A DNA stretch of 64,000 nt from NCBI RefSeq assembly GCF_030269925.1, contig NC_085117.1, positions 10,168,731 to 10,232,730 of the forward strand, read 5' to 3'. Shown here in pieces: positions 10,943 to 25,900 of the stretch. Below the pieces are notes generated by a model. The model did no database searches. It saw only the letters and a list, made by a program, of their open reading frames with translations, and was not told the origin of the DNA. Positions within the stretch are counted from its first letter, which is position 1, and each line of letters starts with the position of its first letter. The stretch is from Bombyx mori. Its lineage: Eukaryota > Arthropoda > Insecta > Lepidoptera > Bombycidae. The position numbers and the translations under genes are program-made.

Positions 10943-13900
10943 TTATAACTCGTCTCTGGCAGGCACATCTTCCTCCTCTTCGAATTCGGTCTGCGAAAGA
11001 AAACGACATTAAATTAAGAAACTCGAAGTCGTCGTGGCCTAAATAAAGGATTAGACGTCCGGTTCATTCGTGTTGAGCGATGCACCGGTGTTCGAATCCC
11101 GCAGGCGGGTACCAATTTTTCTAATGAAATACGTACCTACTCGACAAATGTTCACGATTGACTTCCACGGTGAAGGAATAATATCGTGTAATAAAAATCA
11201 AACCCGCAAAATTATAATTTGCGTAATTACTGGTGGTAGGACCTCTTGAGAGTCCGCGCGGGTAGGTACCACCACCCTGCCTATTTATGCCGTAAAGCAG
11301 TAATGCGTTTCTGTTTGAAGGATGGGGCAGCCGTTGTAACTATACCTGAGACCTTAGAACTTATATCTCAAGGTAGGTGGCGCATTTACGTTGTAGATCT
11401 CTATGCGCTCCAGTAACCACTTAACACCAGGTGCGCTGAGCTCTTTCACCAATTAAAGCAAAAAAATAAAAAACACAAGAAACAATTCAATATGACAAAT
11501 TTACCATACACAACAACTTCACAAGTCAAGTCACTCAAAAGCTAATGTCATCAGTATTATTATTACATTAAATGTATTGAAGAAGTAATTGGCAAAATGT
11601 AAATGTAACAAAGTTTCAAGTTCCATAATAATTTAACCAAACCGTATCATTAACTGAAAGCGTATAATTACAGAACGCGCATGACGAAAACAAACACGCA
11701 GCGTTGCAGAAATTACAAATCAAATGTACCGGCTTATTGTATGTTATGCGTATTAATACTAATTAATGGTTTAATGATAGCGTTTGACTTGTTTTGTTTT
11801 GTGGTTTATGTTTAAAACAACATGCAACAATAATGAAAATTGACTTCATCAATTTAATTTTTTTATTTTTTTTTATTGCATAGATGTGTGGACAAGGTCA
11901 TAGCACACCTGGTGTTAAGTGGTTACCGGAGCCCATAGGCATCTACAACCTAAATGCCGCCACCCACCTTGAGATATGAGTTATGAGGTCTCAGTATAGT
12001 TACAAGGGCTTCTCAACCCTTCAAACCGAAACGCATTACTGCTTCAGAGCAGAAATGGACAAGGGTGGTGGTACCTACCCACCCGTGTGGACTCATAAGA
12101 CGTCCTACCACCAGTAAAAAATGATATTATCAATGTAGTCGAATTTAAATTGTGAATTCTTAAGAATGACTCGAAAATTACTAGTTAGAACTTAATAAAA
12201 TGTAAAAGGGACCACAAGAGAAGCACGAAGATATAAAAAAAAGAATATTTAAAATCAGATCACCAAAAGTTCTGTGACAACACATTTAAAAAAAGTACAG
12301 ACGAATATAAAAACTCCACCTTTTTTTTATTCACATAATAATATGATTAAAATTATAAATTAACAGTCTTTAAGTGTTGCTTCCACACTATCGAAGCATT
12401 TTGGATTTAAAAAAAAAACTATCTTTTTAGCATCGAGACTATATGAGGGATTTTTAGCCAGTACGTATGAGGTCTTTCCAAGGCAAAATTGGATTTGTTT
12501 ACGCTATGTATTGACCTTATAGGCCTCAAAAATGTTTTCGAATGTACCCATACTTATAGAAATGTGGACTTGTCGCCTTACGCACCAAGTTTTGACTGCG
12601 GCATTAGGGAATAGTCGCGAATAAAACGCAGTCAACGTGCCAAATATATCTAAAACAAATAAAGAAATTATGAGAACTCACCACAGAAGGTCCTGGCTCG
12701 GCGCCTTCACCGTCGGTCTCAACGAACTTGGTGAGGCCGGCCAGTGTCCTCTCGCCGTTGTAGTCGTGGACCTGAACAAAACAATATTCGTTTTAAAAAA
12801 AAAAAAAACAATATTTTTTAATATTCAATATCGAAACTTTGAGAATCGTATGTTTTTTTTTAATGCTTTAAACCTAGTGCTAGTAGTAAGTAGTAATTCT
12901 TGTAGGCTGTTAAAATAAAAGAAAGACATCTTTCAAGTTCATTTTCAGTACAAATTGTGTTAATCAAATTTTCAAATTAATGAATTTTATTCATTTATAT
13001 GGCCACCATAGGACTTACTTAACTCTATAATGACGTATGAGAAAAAAAATTATAAAAAAAAAAAACTGATTTAAAACCCTTCATTAGTTTACTAGCACAC
13101 TTGTTAGCTCATATATTTCGTCTGAATCACATCTCTCACCTGGTTGTCCTTGCTGTAAAGTTTGATCGTTGGGAAGGACGTGATCTTGGTGTGTTCCAGT
13201 TCGTTGGCGGTGGCGTCGATTTTGGCAATGATGACGTCATCGTCGTTCTCAAAGTGCTCGCCGAGCTTGTCGTAGATAGGGACCAGCTGTTTGCAGTGGC
13301 CGCACCTATAAAACAAAATTAAATGCTCTTATGTTGGGAGACAAGTACTCTGGGATCTGAGCGCGACCCAAGACCACTTCGTGACAGAAACAATGGGTTT
13401 TTATTTCTACCTAAACTGGTAGCCTTTAGAAGTTAGGCCAGCGTAGCTGAGCGAGTAAGTGAGCTCACGGGGCTCTAACCTGAGGACGTTGCTAACACTA
13501 GCCCTAGTACGAGCAATGCTTCACAGAACAATAGGGGTCCGATTAACGGTGAACTTACACGTCATTTCACTAAATGTACCCGAACCTGTTTTCCTTTTAA
13601 TATTAGAACAATGTAGAAGTCGATCGTGGAGAGCGCGAATTTCGTAATCGCTTCGAAAATTCTAATGTAACGGCGCGACAATCTCGCGCAAGTATGAAGA
13701 TAGGCCACTTTGCATGTTTGTGATCTGGCAAGCGATTCTTTCAAGGATAATTAAAGCAATATTACTACTATCCTTATCGTTCATGGAAATACAATAACTG
13801 TTTGTTATTTATAAGGACAGTGATTATTATCAATCTATAACTAAGATAATCTTGATAAAATAACAATTAAAAAACTTAACTGAAATTGACAATATTACAC

Positions 13901-16900
13901 ATTAATATGTTACCGGAATTTGAATTCTGATAAATTTTACTTTAACATAAAAACATAAAGCTAATCTAATATTTAATACGGTTAAAAACTATTTTGGTAT
14001 TTCATTTCATACTACTTACTATATTCTATGTGATAAATGAAGAAAACAAACAATAGCCTCATTATCATTTCATTAAAATAAAAATCCTGCCTTTCATATT
14101 GTAATAAAAATAAACATTTCATTTTCCGAACCAGTGAACAAGTCATAATAAAATTGTCACATTCTGTCGGCAAATAAAAATTAATTGTTCGTACGAAATC
14201 AACTGAATAACACCTTAACGAACTGAATTAATAGCACTTGTGTAAATTTTATTATACAATATTATAGAGATCTCATAATAGATGTATCATATTATGTTAG
14301 ATTACATATTGGCTCTACTTCACATAGAGACACTCGACCTTGTCCTGGAGTAAGGACGCGGTGTTACGCAATTTACCTGATTGTTTCTCAACAATACAAG
14401 CAATCTTATTATTTCAAATGAAAACTGTCATTAAGGTTGAAATCGTCTGGTGAGCTAATAACTGTGTTTAAAGAAATCAGAAATGCTAGCTAGGTCATAG
14501 CTGAGCAAACTTCGTTTGAAGAAAAACATGTTTAATTCAGTATGCGGCAAAAGATATCAGTGGAGACGCTCTGTAAAGGAGTGTTTCCAGGCAACTCTAA
14601 GTAATTTTACTACGGTCGTCAGTGGAGCTATGATAAAATAGAGATTATGAGATCCTCTATAACAATTCCTCGGAGCATTGCCCTTGGAACAAACGGTATA
14701 AAACACGCAGAGAATCGAAGTCTTTTCATTAAGTATCGACAATTCGAACAGCTCTCTTCTGTATAGAGTCAAATAAGATAATATCTGATATGTTGGAGAC
14801 GGAGCAGTATTCTCCAAGCAAGGCCTGGTCTTGTTTTTTTGTAGTAAAACACATTCTGTGTCGAGACATGAAAACTCCCAGCAATTTAGAAGCCAATAGA
14901 CTATAATCTACCAAATGACTCCGGATTGAACACCACTCGAAATATCGACCCTATGAATACATATAGGCTTTAGAAGAAATTGTAACCACATGGCAAAAAG
15001 TAAATCCGATGTTCTATTAATTTCTGGAGTTTTCCATACGCTCAAGTAGCAGACTACTGGTTTAGATGGGCTAGCGTCATAGGTACCAGCAATGTGGTCA
15101 CGGAAAATCGCGAAAACAAAACCTGAACTTACCACAACAAATCACTTAAGAATACATTCAAACTGATAGCTGAGACGTTACTAAAATGAACGCGCTTTGT
15201 GATTCACAGAAAAACATGACATTACGTTAATTTATCGAGAAATCATAATAAATTATATACCTACCTTGAATCATTTTTTCATTTTGAATATATAACTTAA
15301 AATATACGTTGCTTAACTGACATTTGACGTGTTTCGATTCGATGCATTAGTACGACAATATGGTCGTAGAAATTCGTGAAAAAAAATTAACGTGGTATGA
15401 GCATGTTATGCGAAAAAAGGTCACATGATCATCATGTGAGAAAAGGGACTCTGGGTACGAAAGTGATCGGTAATGTAAAGAGAGGGGGGACGTATGACTT
15501 GAATGGGCTGTGTGAAAGAGATGCGAGAAGAGAATGGGATATGCGAGATAGAAAGTTGTGAGTGCAGAGATGACGTATGGTAGGTCTGAATGGAATAAGA
15601 GGACATGCTGGAACGTCTTCTCGCATTAAAACTGTGTAATCTCAAAACTTACCAATGTTATAGGATTGTGATTTAAAGGTTTACCATGTGATATATTTTT
15701 AATATTAATCACCTTTGCAACATTTATTTTTTATTTTTTACCAGTTACATTATCTGTTATTTAAAGTAAGTTAAAATTATGTATTAATTTTGTTAATAGA
15801 AGAAGAAAAAAAAAGCTAAAACTAAACAATGCTCTTTTGATAGTATTTATGAGAAAAATATATACTGGTGATACCAAAAGATTCGGCATATTAAACTCAA
15901 TTTCGAACATTTTTGGTAATTGTACACTTTTAATAAGAAAAGACGACATAATGAGAAAAGAAAAAGATCGAAAGTGATTTAATCGATCGACTTACCAAGG
16001 AGCGTAGAATTCGACGAGGACCTTCTTAGTTGTGTCGAAGACGACTTCGTCGAAGTTGGCGGCGACGAGCACTTTGACGGGTTTGGCGGCCCAGTCCGAG
16101 GGCAGGTCCTCGCTCAGCAGATGCTGCTTCAGGGTGCCGTCGAAGAACGATTGAACGAATTCCTAAAAGGAAAACTATACGTGTAACTAAAGCTTTCGCT
16201 ATTTAAACCTCCGGAAGCCTTGAGAAACCAAAAAAAAAAAACGGGGGTTAGGAGACCGCTTCCGAAAACGAAGACAGACGATAGTACTAATGACACCTTT
16301 GATGATGGGACGGAAAAAATATATTATTAAAATGTTTTATTAGCATTATTTACGCTCCATCACCTTAGTACAGCTAAATGAAAAGGTAGTTTCATAAAAA
16401 ATAGGTATGTACTTTACTAAAAAAAAACAGCAATGAAACACAAAATCAAAAACAGCTGATGCTCGGATCAACAAACACACGCGCGCGGCGCGGCGCACAC
16501 ATACTTATTTACAATATTTGTCTAAATAACTCCATCATCATAATATATACGTGTAGTTTGAACTTCGTTTCGAAAACTATTAATAAAAAAATATTAAAAA
16601 AATTGTCTACTTTCTTTTAACTTGGTATAGAATTTTAAAACATATCTTTTAATACCACTCTCCGATGAGAGCAAATGGCACACACGAGCAACAAGCAGTC
16701 TGTTCGCCGTACATGATCGTACGGACATGGTTATTGTCATGAACGATTCCTTTTTTTTAACGAAATTCTCAATTAAACACGTGAAATTTTATTTTCTTAT
16801 GTCATTAAATCGAATCAAATGTATTATAAAGGTGAATTGATGTTTTTAATTGAACATCAATTAAGTTTACTCCATTGAAATAGCTGACGAAGTTTTTTTA

Positions 16901-19900
16901 TTATGATATTTTTTCCAAATTTTAAAACTTTAAATGGCTTTCCCGCCTTTGTAATGCAAGGGTGTAATAACGCACTGATAACATATGACCGTTTTAACAC
17001 ATTTAGTAACACAGTCGAAGCGTGACAAATAAACTGCCTCATTATATCGTAAACTGTTTGTATGACAAGGCGATAAGTGATACTTGCAATTTTACTTAAT
17101 TTGAACGGTGAAAAACAATCTATGCAACTTCAAAAATGTAGGCTAAATAGTTCTACTTTTATTTTAAACCAATATCCAAAAAGGAGAAGGTTCAATGTTC
17201 GATTGTACATTTTTTTTTTATTTTTTTTTATTGCTTATATGAGTGGACGAGCTCACAGCCCACCTGGTGTTAAGTGGTTACTGGAGCCCATAGACATCTA
17301 CGACGTAAACGCGCCACCCACCTTGAGATATAAGTTCTAAGGTCTCAAGTACCTCAATTTTTGGTATGTTCCCAGATTTCTCCGTTATTTTGAAAATACT
17401 TTTTAATTATGGTCGAGCTGGTCTCGTTGTTAAGATAGATTACTAATGTATAATATATCGCTCTGGAAGTTGAATTTAAATGTTTTTTAAAATAATTATT
17501 ATCCTTTTTTTTTGTACTCTTTGTTTTCAAATTAGTGATAATTTTTTGGCATTCACATCTGGCTTTTATCGAATACTAGGTTTTGAAATAATAATTTCCT
17601 TGTTCACATTTATTTATCGAAGAAAGACGAAATTAAATCTCAATAGTACGCAAAATACATTATTTATATACTCAACATTGGATAAACTGAAAAAATAAAT
17701 ATTTTATGTTTGTGTGTTTGTGGTCGTCTCAGACTTATTTCATCGTTCATAATTTAATTGAAACTTTTTAGGTTAGGGTCAATGAACGTTTCTCATACAT
17801 TACCGTCAATGAATTTTTCTCATACATTAGCGTCAATGTACAACAGATAGATGGAACAAAATAATGTTTTTAATCAACGCTGGTCGTAGTCGAGCACAGT
17901 AGAACTAACTTATGAATATATATTTTTTTAATTTTACCTCAATAGCGTTAGGCGACAGCTCATTACTGCTGGGCTTGTATTTGGCCATGTCTTGTTCAAG
18001 GGCGATCAGACGGGCAGATGGAACCTCATCCTTCTTCATGCCGAAGAACTCCAAGATCCTAATTTAAAGAAAACAAAAAAAAGTGTGTCAATTAAGCTGA
18101 AAAAGGCTGTTTTAAAATACGCTATTATTTAAATAGGCCGTGAAAATCGATTTGATGTTTCATATAGACTCCATTTATCGAACGCACTGCACGTGAAATC
18201 GAATTTACTCCATATTATTTACCGTTTTCGTGTTTCAACAAATCAAAGGATTTTTCGCTTTGAAATCGTTGAAATTTATCAACCTTATTGGATCCACATG
18301 TTGGTTCGTGACGTCATCAATAGTAGACGCGGGCGTCGGAGAGAGAGAGAGAGAGAGAGATAGATAGATGTTTCTAATGCGCACCCTTCCTAATGCCTCT
18401 CAATATATCATGAACGTCATCTACATCATTTTAAAGCTATTTCGATGTTATTTCCATTAGAAACGTATATTTTAAACGTGCTTTTGCGTATGAAATAATA
18501 AATAAGATCAAACACGACGAATTTCTTCGTTGAAATTTATCATCCATACACAAACGTGTCTTTAATAATTACATATTTTTATGGTGATAGTTGGGGGAAA
18601 CAATTTCACGGGCCGCCCGATATTTAGCGTGTCTCAAAGTACGTAATCGTTACAATGTGTATTACTCCATCCACTAAGACAAATCTGGGGGCCATTCCAG
18701 CTACGCACTGACTGGCAGGTGATCTCATGGACTCAACCTGAGAAAGCTTCCTAACACGGGCCCTAACATGAGCAGTGCTTCGCAGAATCTACCAACGGAT
18801 CGGAATCGCGACCCACTGAGAAGATTCGGCGAGAAACTCGCTGAGCTGGGACTATGGGTCTTTGTTATTAAAAACCCGTGAAGTTTGCTCACTACAAACT
18901 TTAACGCATGACCGACCACGGCGGAAATAGGCAGAACCGTGGTACCTACCTAAGTGCGGGGTCAAATTACGCCGCACCAGCCAGACCCGCCTCTCGGATG
19001 TAGGCATGGAATTTAATTCAAAATTTCACATTCACATAGGATCTGTTCAACGACTATTTTTCACGGAAACTTTATCGCTCACGTGGATTTCAGTGATAGC
19101 ATCGGATTGATTGAATTTATTTTAGATTTGATTAGATTAAAACGAAATTCGTGGTTATCCTATCACGATTACCGTTGTTAGGTACCTAACACGTTTTTAA
19201 ACGCGTCCTTCGACAGTTTTTTTTAAACTAACAATTATCAGTACACGAAAATGACAGTAGGTATTCAATCTATATATTAATACGTGAAGCAAAAACTTTG
19301 TATCCCTTTTTACGAAAATTGCGCGGATGGAGGAGTATGAAATTTCCCACACTTATAGAGAATATAGAGAAGAAGTGCACAATGCTATTTTTTTTTTTAA
19401 ATAATGCATAAAAGAAACATTAAATCAATAAAGAAAACATTACACACACTACATATTACCATGTATTTGACGCACACACTATTTGCATGAATGCATACTA
19501 TTTATTGTCAAACTTTTCAATTCCAATTAATTATAGACCAATTTCGACTACTGGGGGACCTCTAGTCTGCATTAATCGACCACTATTGATGTAGTATGTG
19601 CAATCTGGTTTCTAATCATTTATGTGAATCGTTTCTCCGAACTTGTCAGTCACAGAAAAGTTCAAGTAATGTGACAGTTGATGAACAAGAAATTTAAAAA
19701 AAAACACTTTCTCAAGTTTTTACGTCCTCCCTAATAAAGATTCTAAGATAAGGCTTCGGATTTTTGATTATTTTTTTATTGTTTAGATTATTGTTAAGTG
19801 GTTACTGTGGAGCTCATAGACATCAACAAAGTAAATGCCGCTGCCCACCTTGACACATTAGTTCTAAGTCCCAGTTTTTACAGTACAGCGGCTGCTCCAC

Positions 19901-22900
19901 TCTTCAAACCGAAAGGCATTACTGCTTCACGGCAAAAATAGGACGCCCTAGCTCCAGTAAAAACTAACAAGAACAGCCGGCATACTCATAATGTGTTCAG
20001 TGTAGACCTTGTATTAAACGTTACTGGTGGTAGGACCTCTTGCGAGTCCGCGCGGATGGGTATCACCGCTCTGCTTATTCCTGCCGTGAAGCAGTAATGC
20101 GTTTCGGTTTGAAGGGTGGGGCAGCCGCTGTAACTATACTTGAAACCTTAAAACTTATATCGCAAGGTGGGTGGCGCATTTACGTTGTAGATGTCTACGG
20201 GCTCCAGTAACCACCTAACACCAGGTGGGCTGTAATCACGTCCACCCAGTAAACAATAAAAAAAAACATTACCTTTGGTGTTCATCTTCGTCGGCATCGA
20301 TGGCGACGGTCATGATCCTGTCGCGGTAGGTCTTCGCGACCGGCTTCAAATCCTCAAGGTATTTCTCGAAATCGCCATTTTTCTAAACAAATACACGAAA
20401 ATTATTCGTTGGCGTCACGAAAAGTCGTACAGAAAAAAGAAAAAAAAAAGATTAACTTTTACTTTCGGTATGAACTAGGCCAACTTCCCCCCAACCACCC
20501 CCCCACCTATTCCCTAGTACCTTAAGGAGCTATTCCAGCTTCTCGCGAACGGAGTTGGGCCACCGTTGCGTTGGTCACGAAACGCTAATACATAATATGT
20601 CGGAGACGGTCATTAGTTTGGTAGCAAAACGAAACTCGGCACGATTCCCTAGAGGTGACAACACGACCGCGATGTGGTCGGAACTCGGCTAACTTCGTGC
20701 TACGACAGAGCCTAGCCGATGAAGGCGAGCGTAGACGCCATTTTTACACTTAACATAACCAGCCGTCTTGAAGAGCGGTGCCTCCGCCCTAGAACTGTCA
20801 TTCGTTTTTGTTTGCTAACGTCAAGAGAAGATTTCTAAATTGCTCTAAGACAACAAACGTGTTTTGTGTACTCAATATTTCTCTTAACTCGATCACGCAA
20901 TTCGCCGTTATGATGTCTGACCATGGTGTTAATGCGGTTTCTCCGACACATACATATACATAGTTCAATTTATTTAAAACCAGGTTTCTTTTTTAAACTG
21001 TAGTAGATGAGAATTATCCTTTATTAATAACCCTTTAAAGATTTAACTTAACACATAGGTACGTACGTACGTAACGGAATCTTTCAAAGCAATTTTCACC
21101 AAGTTTAAATAGGTATAGTAGTATAGTATAGTATAGGTTCAAATAGGTTTAAAATACTATTCATTCGAGTGGTCCTACATTATGCCTTAGTCAGTACAAG
21201 CTTTGCGTAGTGTCGTATTTTTTATTGATCGAAACGCAAAAAAATTAGGATTCGCTTGCTATAAAATTTATATTCAATGTCTGTGCGTGAATTTGCTTGC
21301 ACTTGAGCTAAATTTACACTATTTTATAATTGAGGCCATCAGCGTAAGTGTCCTAACCAAACATTTTTTCATAATCATGCTTATATTATGTATACTGTAA
21401 TTTATTTAAAATATAATAAATTTTGATGTAAAACCGGCCTATCCATAGTTTCACTTAAAACTTAAACCTCATTGCTGCATAATAACTATGGTAAGCTTAG
21501 GCCACTATTGCGGCATCAAATGACACTACTCATTGCTGAAGGTTGCATCTAATATACATTCGATACGTCGGAGCACCGTTATAGCTACCGAATGCTGACA
21601 GGGTTCATCGGCCCCGTCCGGACGATTACCTTCCTACGTCAATATTAAGACAATCACGTAGGCGATTTTAAACGTTATCCACGTTTGTTTATAGTGCAAT
21701 TTTAAATAACACTGTAAACGAACGACAGCTTCAAGATCAGGTTTTTTTTTTTCAGAAGTAATTTGTTCTGATTGGTTAATGAAGAGATAGGCTTTCTATA
21801 TTAGTCGGGTAATTGAATGAACCAAATTTTGCACGTAGTTTTTGAAATAATATTTTGAGCACTATATAACGCGACCCATTGTAAACGTTATAAGGTAAAT
21901 CTACTAAAACTACTATTTAATTACATATATGTAATATGTACATAATTTTTTGTTATTTTAGATTTTACAATATGAATATTATTTTTCACAAATTTAATAA
22001 TCCCTCCGGGCATTTGAATGTAATGATTTAATATTAAAATTTTACCAAAATTTTAAATACATGTTATTGCCTTTGTAGGCATGCGAGCATACGGCCCACC
22101 TGATGGTAAGTGGTTACCGTCGCTCATGGACGTCAGCAATGCCAGGGGCAGAGCCAAGCCGCTGCCTTGTGGAACTTTTATCATTGTTCAAAAATGGATT
22201 ATAACGAATTAAAAGCGAACTCACGGACCATATGGTGCTAAATGGTTATATACGTTCATTATATATAGGATATGTCGATTTTGATATGTCGCCACCGTTA
22301 GATAAAAAAATAAGACAAAGTCTAATTATACTATACAGCGGCTGCCCTCTGCTTAGTGACCAAAATGAGCAGAACGGTGATAGCTACCGTACAGACTCAC
22401 AATACGACGCCTACCACAGTTTAATATTTTTGCCGATTTCATGTTTATTATAATGATATTTATTTATTAACGTGAAAATCGTTTTATTCGATTTTTTTAA
22501 GCTATCTCGTATTATTGTAATCTAGATACAATAGCACCACTCTATACGAATACACTGGGCTTCTCAAACATCATTAATGTTCACTCGATTTATGTGAAAC
22601 AAAATGAAACATGCATTTCCAAAATGCAATTTAAATTGAGGACCCGAATAAATCAAGAAAGAAATATCGAGCGGATAAAAATCTTTTTAGATATTCTTGA
22701 AATATTAATTTGCTCTACGTTACGAAGAACTCATAATGAATACAGCAATGTAGAATTGTCAATTTGTATAGAAATTGGAGTTACGATTGAAATCAGACCA
22801 CGCATATTGAATGACATTACATGTAGGTACATCTATATGTTAAATTGGAATGAATTTTATCACCGTTTCCGACAGACTAATTAATATACAGGAAACCAGA

Positions 22901-25900
22901 TAGGCAAAAAAGCACACGAACGACTCGAAATAATATATGTCTAGTTGACTATGTACACAAGGATGATGCTTTAAATTTCAAAATCTCAGTCTTTAAAAAT
23001 AAATCAACTGACAATACTTTTTTTTTAAACGCGGATCATCTCAGAAACGTTAGCCGTAAAAATTGAAAAGTAAATATGTATCATAAAATTAAATCAAAAT
23101 CATAAAGTTAAACACAGATGTGCATATTATTATAAAAGAAATTAACATAATTTATGAGGAGATTATTAATAATTATTTAACAATCAAGCTACAGCGAATT
23201 AAAAGTACGATAATATGTGTTTATCATCTTTGCGTTTTATCTTTTAAAAATATTCCAATTGTGCTTTCGATACCGCGTCTTATCCGTGAAAGTTCAACAG
23301 TTAAAGGTCACTCGCGTCGTTCACACAATCACGTGGCAGTGAAAGTGCAAGCTCTGTGAAGTATCGTCTATCTACTTTCGTGATCTTAAATGACTTTTAT
23401 TTACAGATAGAAAATAGGTTACTCATTGACACGAAATACCGTTAGAAAACCTCACGATCAAACCAGTGTTGTCAGCACCGATTATTTATTCATGGCAATT
23501 CACAATGATCAATGTTGCTGCCTGTCTATTGATACTGAAAAATTTCTATACTTTCACTTCGAATAGCTTTTGAAAAAAAAAATTTTTTAATGCTAACCCT
23601 AGTATTAAGTAGTGTTTTAAATTTAGTAAGAAACTAATAAACTTATTTGTAATTTTTACCGTGTTAATCTCCAAAGGCAGTTAGTTGCGCTATGCACAAT
23701 TTATGTGTGATAACGCATGGCTTTGGTAAACGCAAAGGCGTTTAAAGGAAATATGTTACGGTGTAACACCGAGGGGAGCCATCGTTCAGTGTGCTTAGTG
23801 CGAGTTTTTTAAGTTCTCAATAGCGTAGAAGTCAAATCAAATTTGTATGGACTTGGAACGTTTGCCACTAAGGGCGCTGTTCCAACTGCATACAAATATA
23901 AGTTACTTTTACACTGTCGAGAACGTTAAAAACTCGCACTAAGCACACAGTTCAGTTCGTATAATTGAGTATCAAATTAAGTCCATAATTATGCTCTTTG
24001 TGCATTGATAACGTAATCATTGTACACAGTAACTGGGTTTTTTTTATTATTAACTTTCTTGACTTCATTTGACCTTATTATAATAATGTTTAAATTTAAT
24101 GCGAGCATGACAACAGGCATACCTATCTGTTATTTCTATATCCACTAAAGATTTTGATTAATAAAAAACTGTTAGTAACTATAGTTTGTTAAATGTAGCT
24201 CGATACGTGGGCAGCGTAAAATTTTTCTTTTCAACTTTGTTTTATAATTGATTTGTCGAATAAAACTCTAGAATGATTATTCTGGGAACCATCTCACTTA
24301 TCAAGCCATATTTGACAAATTATAATTTTGGTGTTCACTTCATCTACTCTCATAAGAATCTTTGATAACTACAGATCTAATACTTGCAATATTAACTTTC
24401 ACACAGGTTTATATTAAAAAAAAATCTTTACCTCGGATCTCAGCCTATCACTTCTATGTCAATTGATTAAATAACATAGAACCTATTATAGACACCTATT
24501 ATAAAAATGGCGAACATCCATAATTTCAAAACAATATATTAGAATCGGTTCCAATTCGAAACAGAATTTCTTACTTCGAATTGATAAGTAATTAAAATAC
24601 TTTTTAGCAATATAAACTATCAAGAAAATTTACATTTTAACAGTCAATAAATTTAACTTACTTTTACATTTTCTTACTCATCGGTAGCATAATTTTAACT
24701 TGTACATACTCTTATTCAAATGTTTCAGATTACAATATTTCAATGTCTGTTTGATAAATAACATAATTTATTCTTACCTTGGATAAGAAGATAAGAAGGT
24801 GGTATTTGATCTTTCCACCAAAGATCTTGGAAGCAGTTTCATGCGAGAATTCAACGATAGTAGGCATGCTCTGGACAAACACCCAAGCATTGAGCAGATC
24901 CTCAGTGATTTCTTCATCTTCATATTTGACACGTTTCTCTTCGAACTATTAACAAATTTTACAATTTAAATTTGTTATGTTATATGTATGTAGTATTTTT
25001 TTTATTGTCATTATAGGCAGACAAACATTCGGTCGATATGATGTTAAGACGCCACTGTCAAAAATGGATGTCAGCAATGCCAGGGGCACAGCCAAGCCGG
25101 TACCTACTGCAGGGTATTCTCCACAATCCTCACAAGAAGAAGGATGTGCTCATGAGCACTTGGGAAACATCACTATATGTTCATTCAGAAATATTTTCAG
25201 TAGGTTTTTTTTTTGTAATTTCTCATATTTCCATGTTCATAAATAGCAAATAAGCACTATGAGACACTTTCAAAATAACCCTGAATTCTCAATCAGATGT
25301 ACTAAAATGTTATAAAATCTTGATTTATTTGAAGTTATTTTTAGGTGACAAAATAATTCTACTAGTTCAAGGATTTACATTATTAAAATATGGTATATTA
25401 TAACAATATGGGGGGTGACTTCAGGACAATTACAATTCAAGATTTTCTTATGCATAATATAAAATAATATCTTTATATCTTATAATATATATTTTAATGC
25501 TCTTATTATTTTCAAAGTTTAACTGATGTTGTGAGTATCTGTCGGTTAACATTTTTACATTGCAGTTACTAGCCAAGTGTCAAAATACGATTCTCTCATC
25601 TTTGGATAAAAATTATATTGTTAGCACTCAAATAAATTATAGTTATACATTGACCAATTTTCGATATAATCAGTACCAAATGGAAATTATTATATTAATT
25701 TAAATGAAAAATGATATTTTGGATAAGTTTGAGTTTTTTTCTTACGTTCTTGAAAAGCACAACATCTTCATCTTCAGCCTCCAACTCCTTGATCACTTTC
25801 TCATCGCTGACAATAGCAAATACTTGGTCATCAACAACTTGAGCAGTTGAAAGGAAAGTTTTGGCTCTGGCTGAGCTCTGGTCCGAAAAGAAACCAAATA

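Noticed and set aside
11028..11120. tRNA gene suggested by A and B boxes
   Set aside because: The boxes belong to SINE heads repeated in the window; there is no cloverleaf with a proper anticodon arm or acceptor stem.
13104..13316. Small thioredoxin-like ORF beginning [10 protein letters not shown]
   Set aside because: It is PDI exon 8 read into flanking intron; the true exon joins exon 7 within the Trp codon of the active site.
14557..15135. Possible host genes from several minus-strand ORFs
   Set aside because: The translations follow retrotransposon RT motifs in broken frames.
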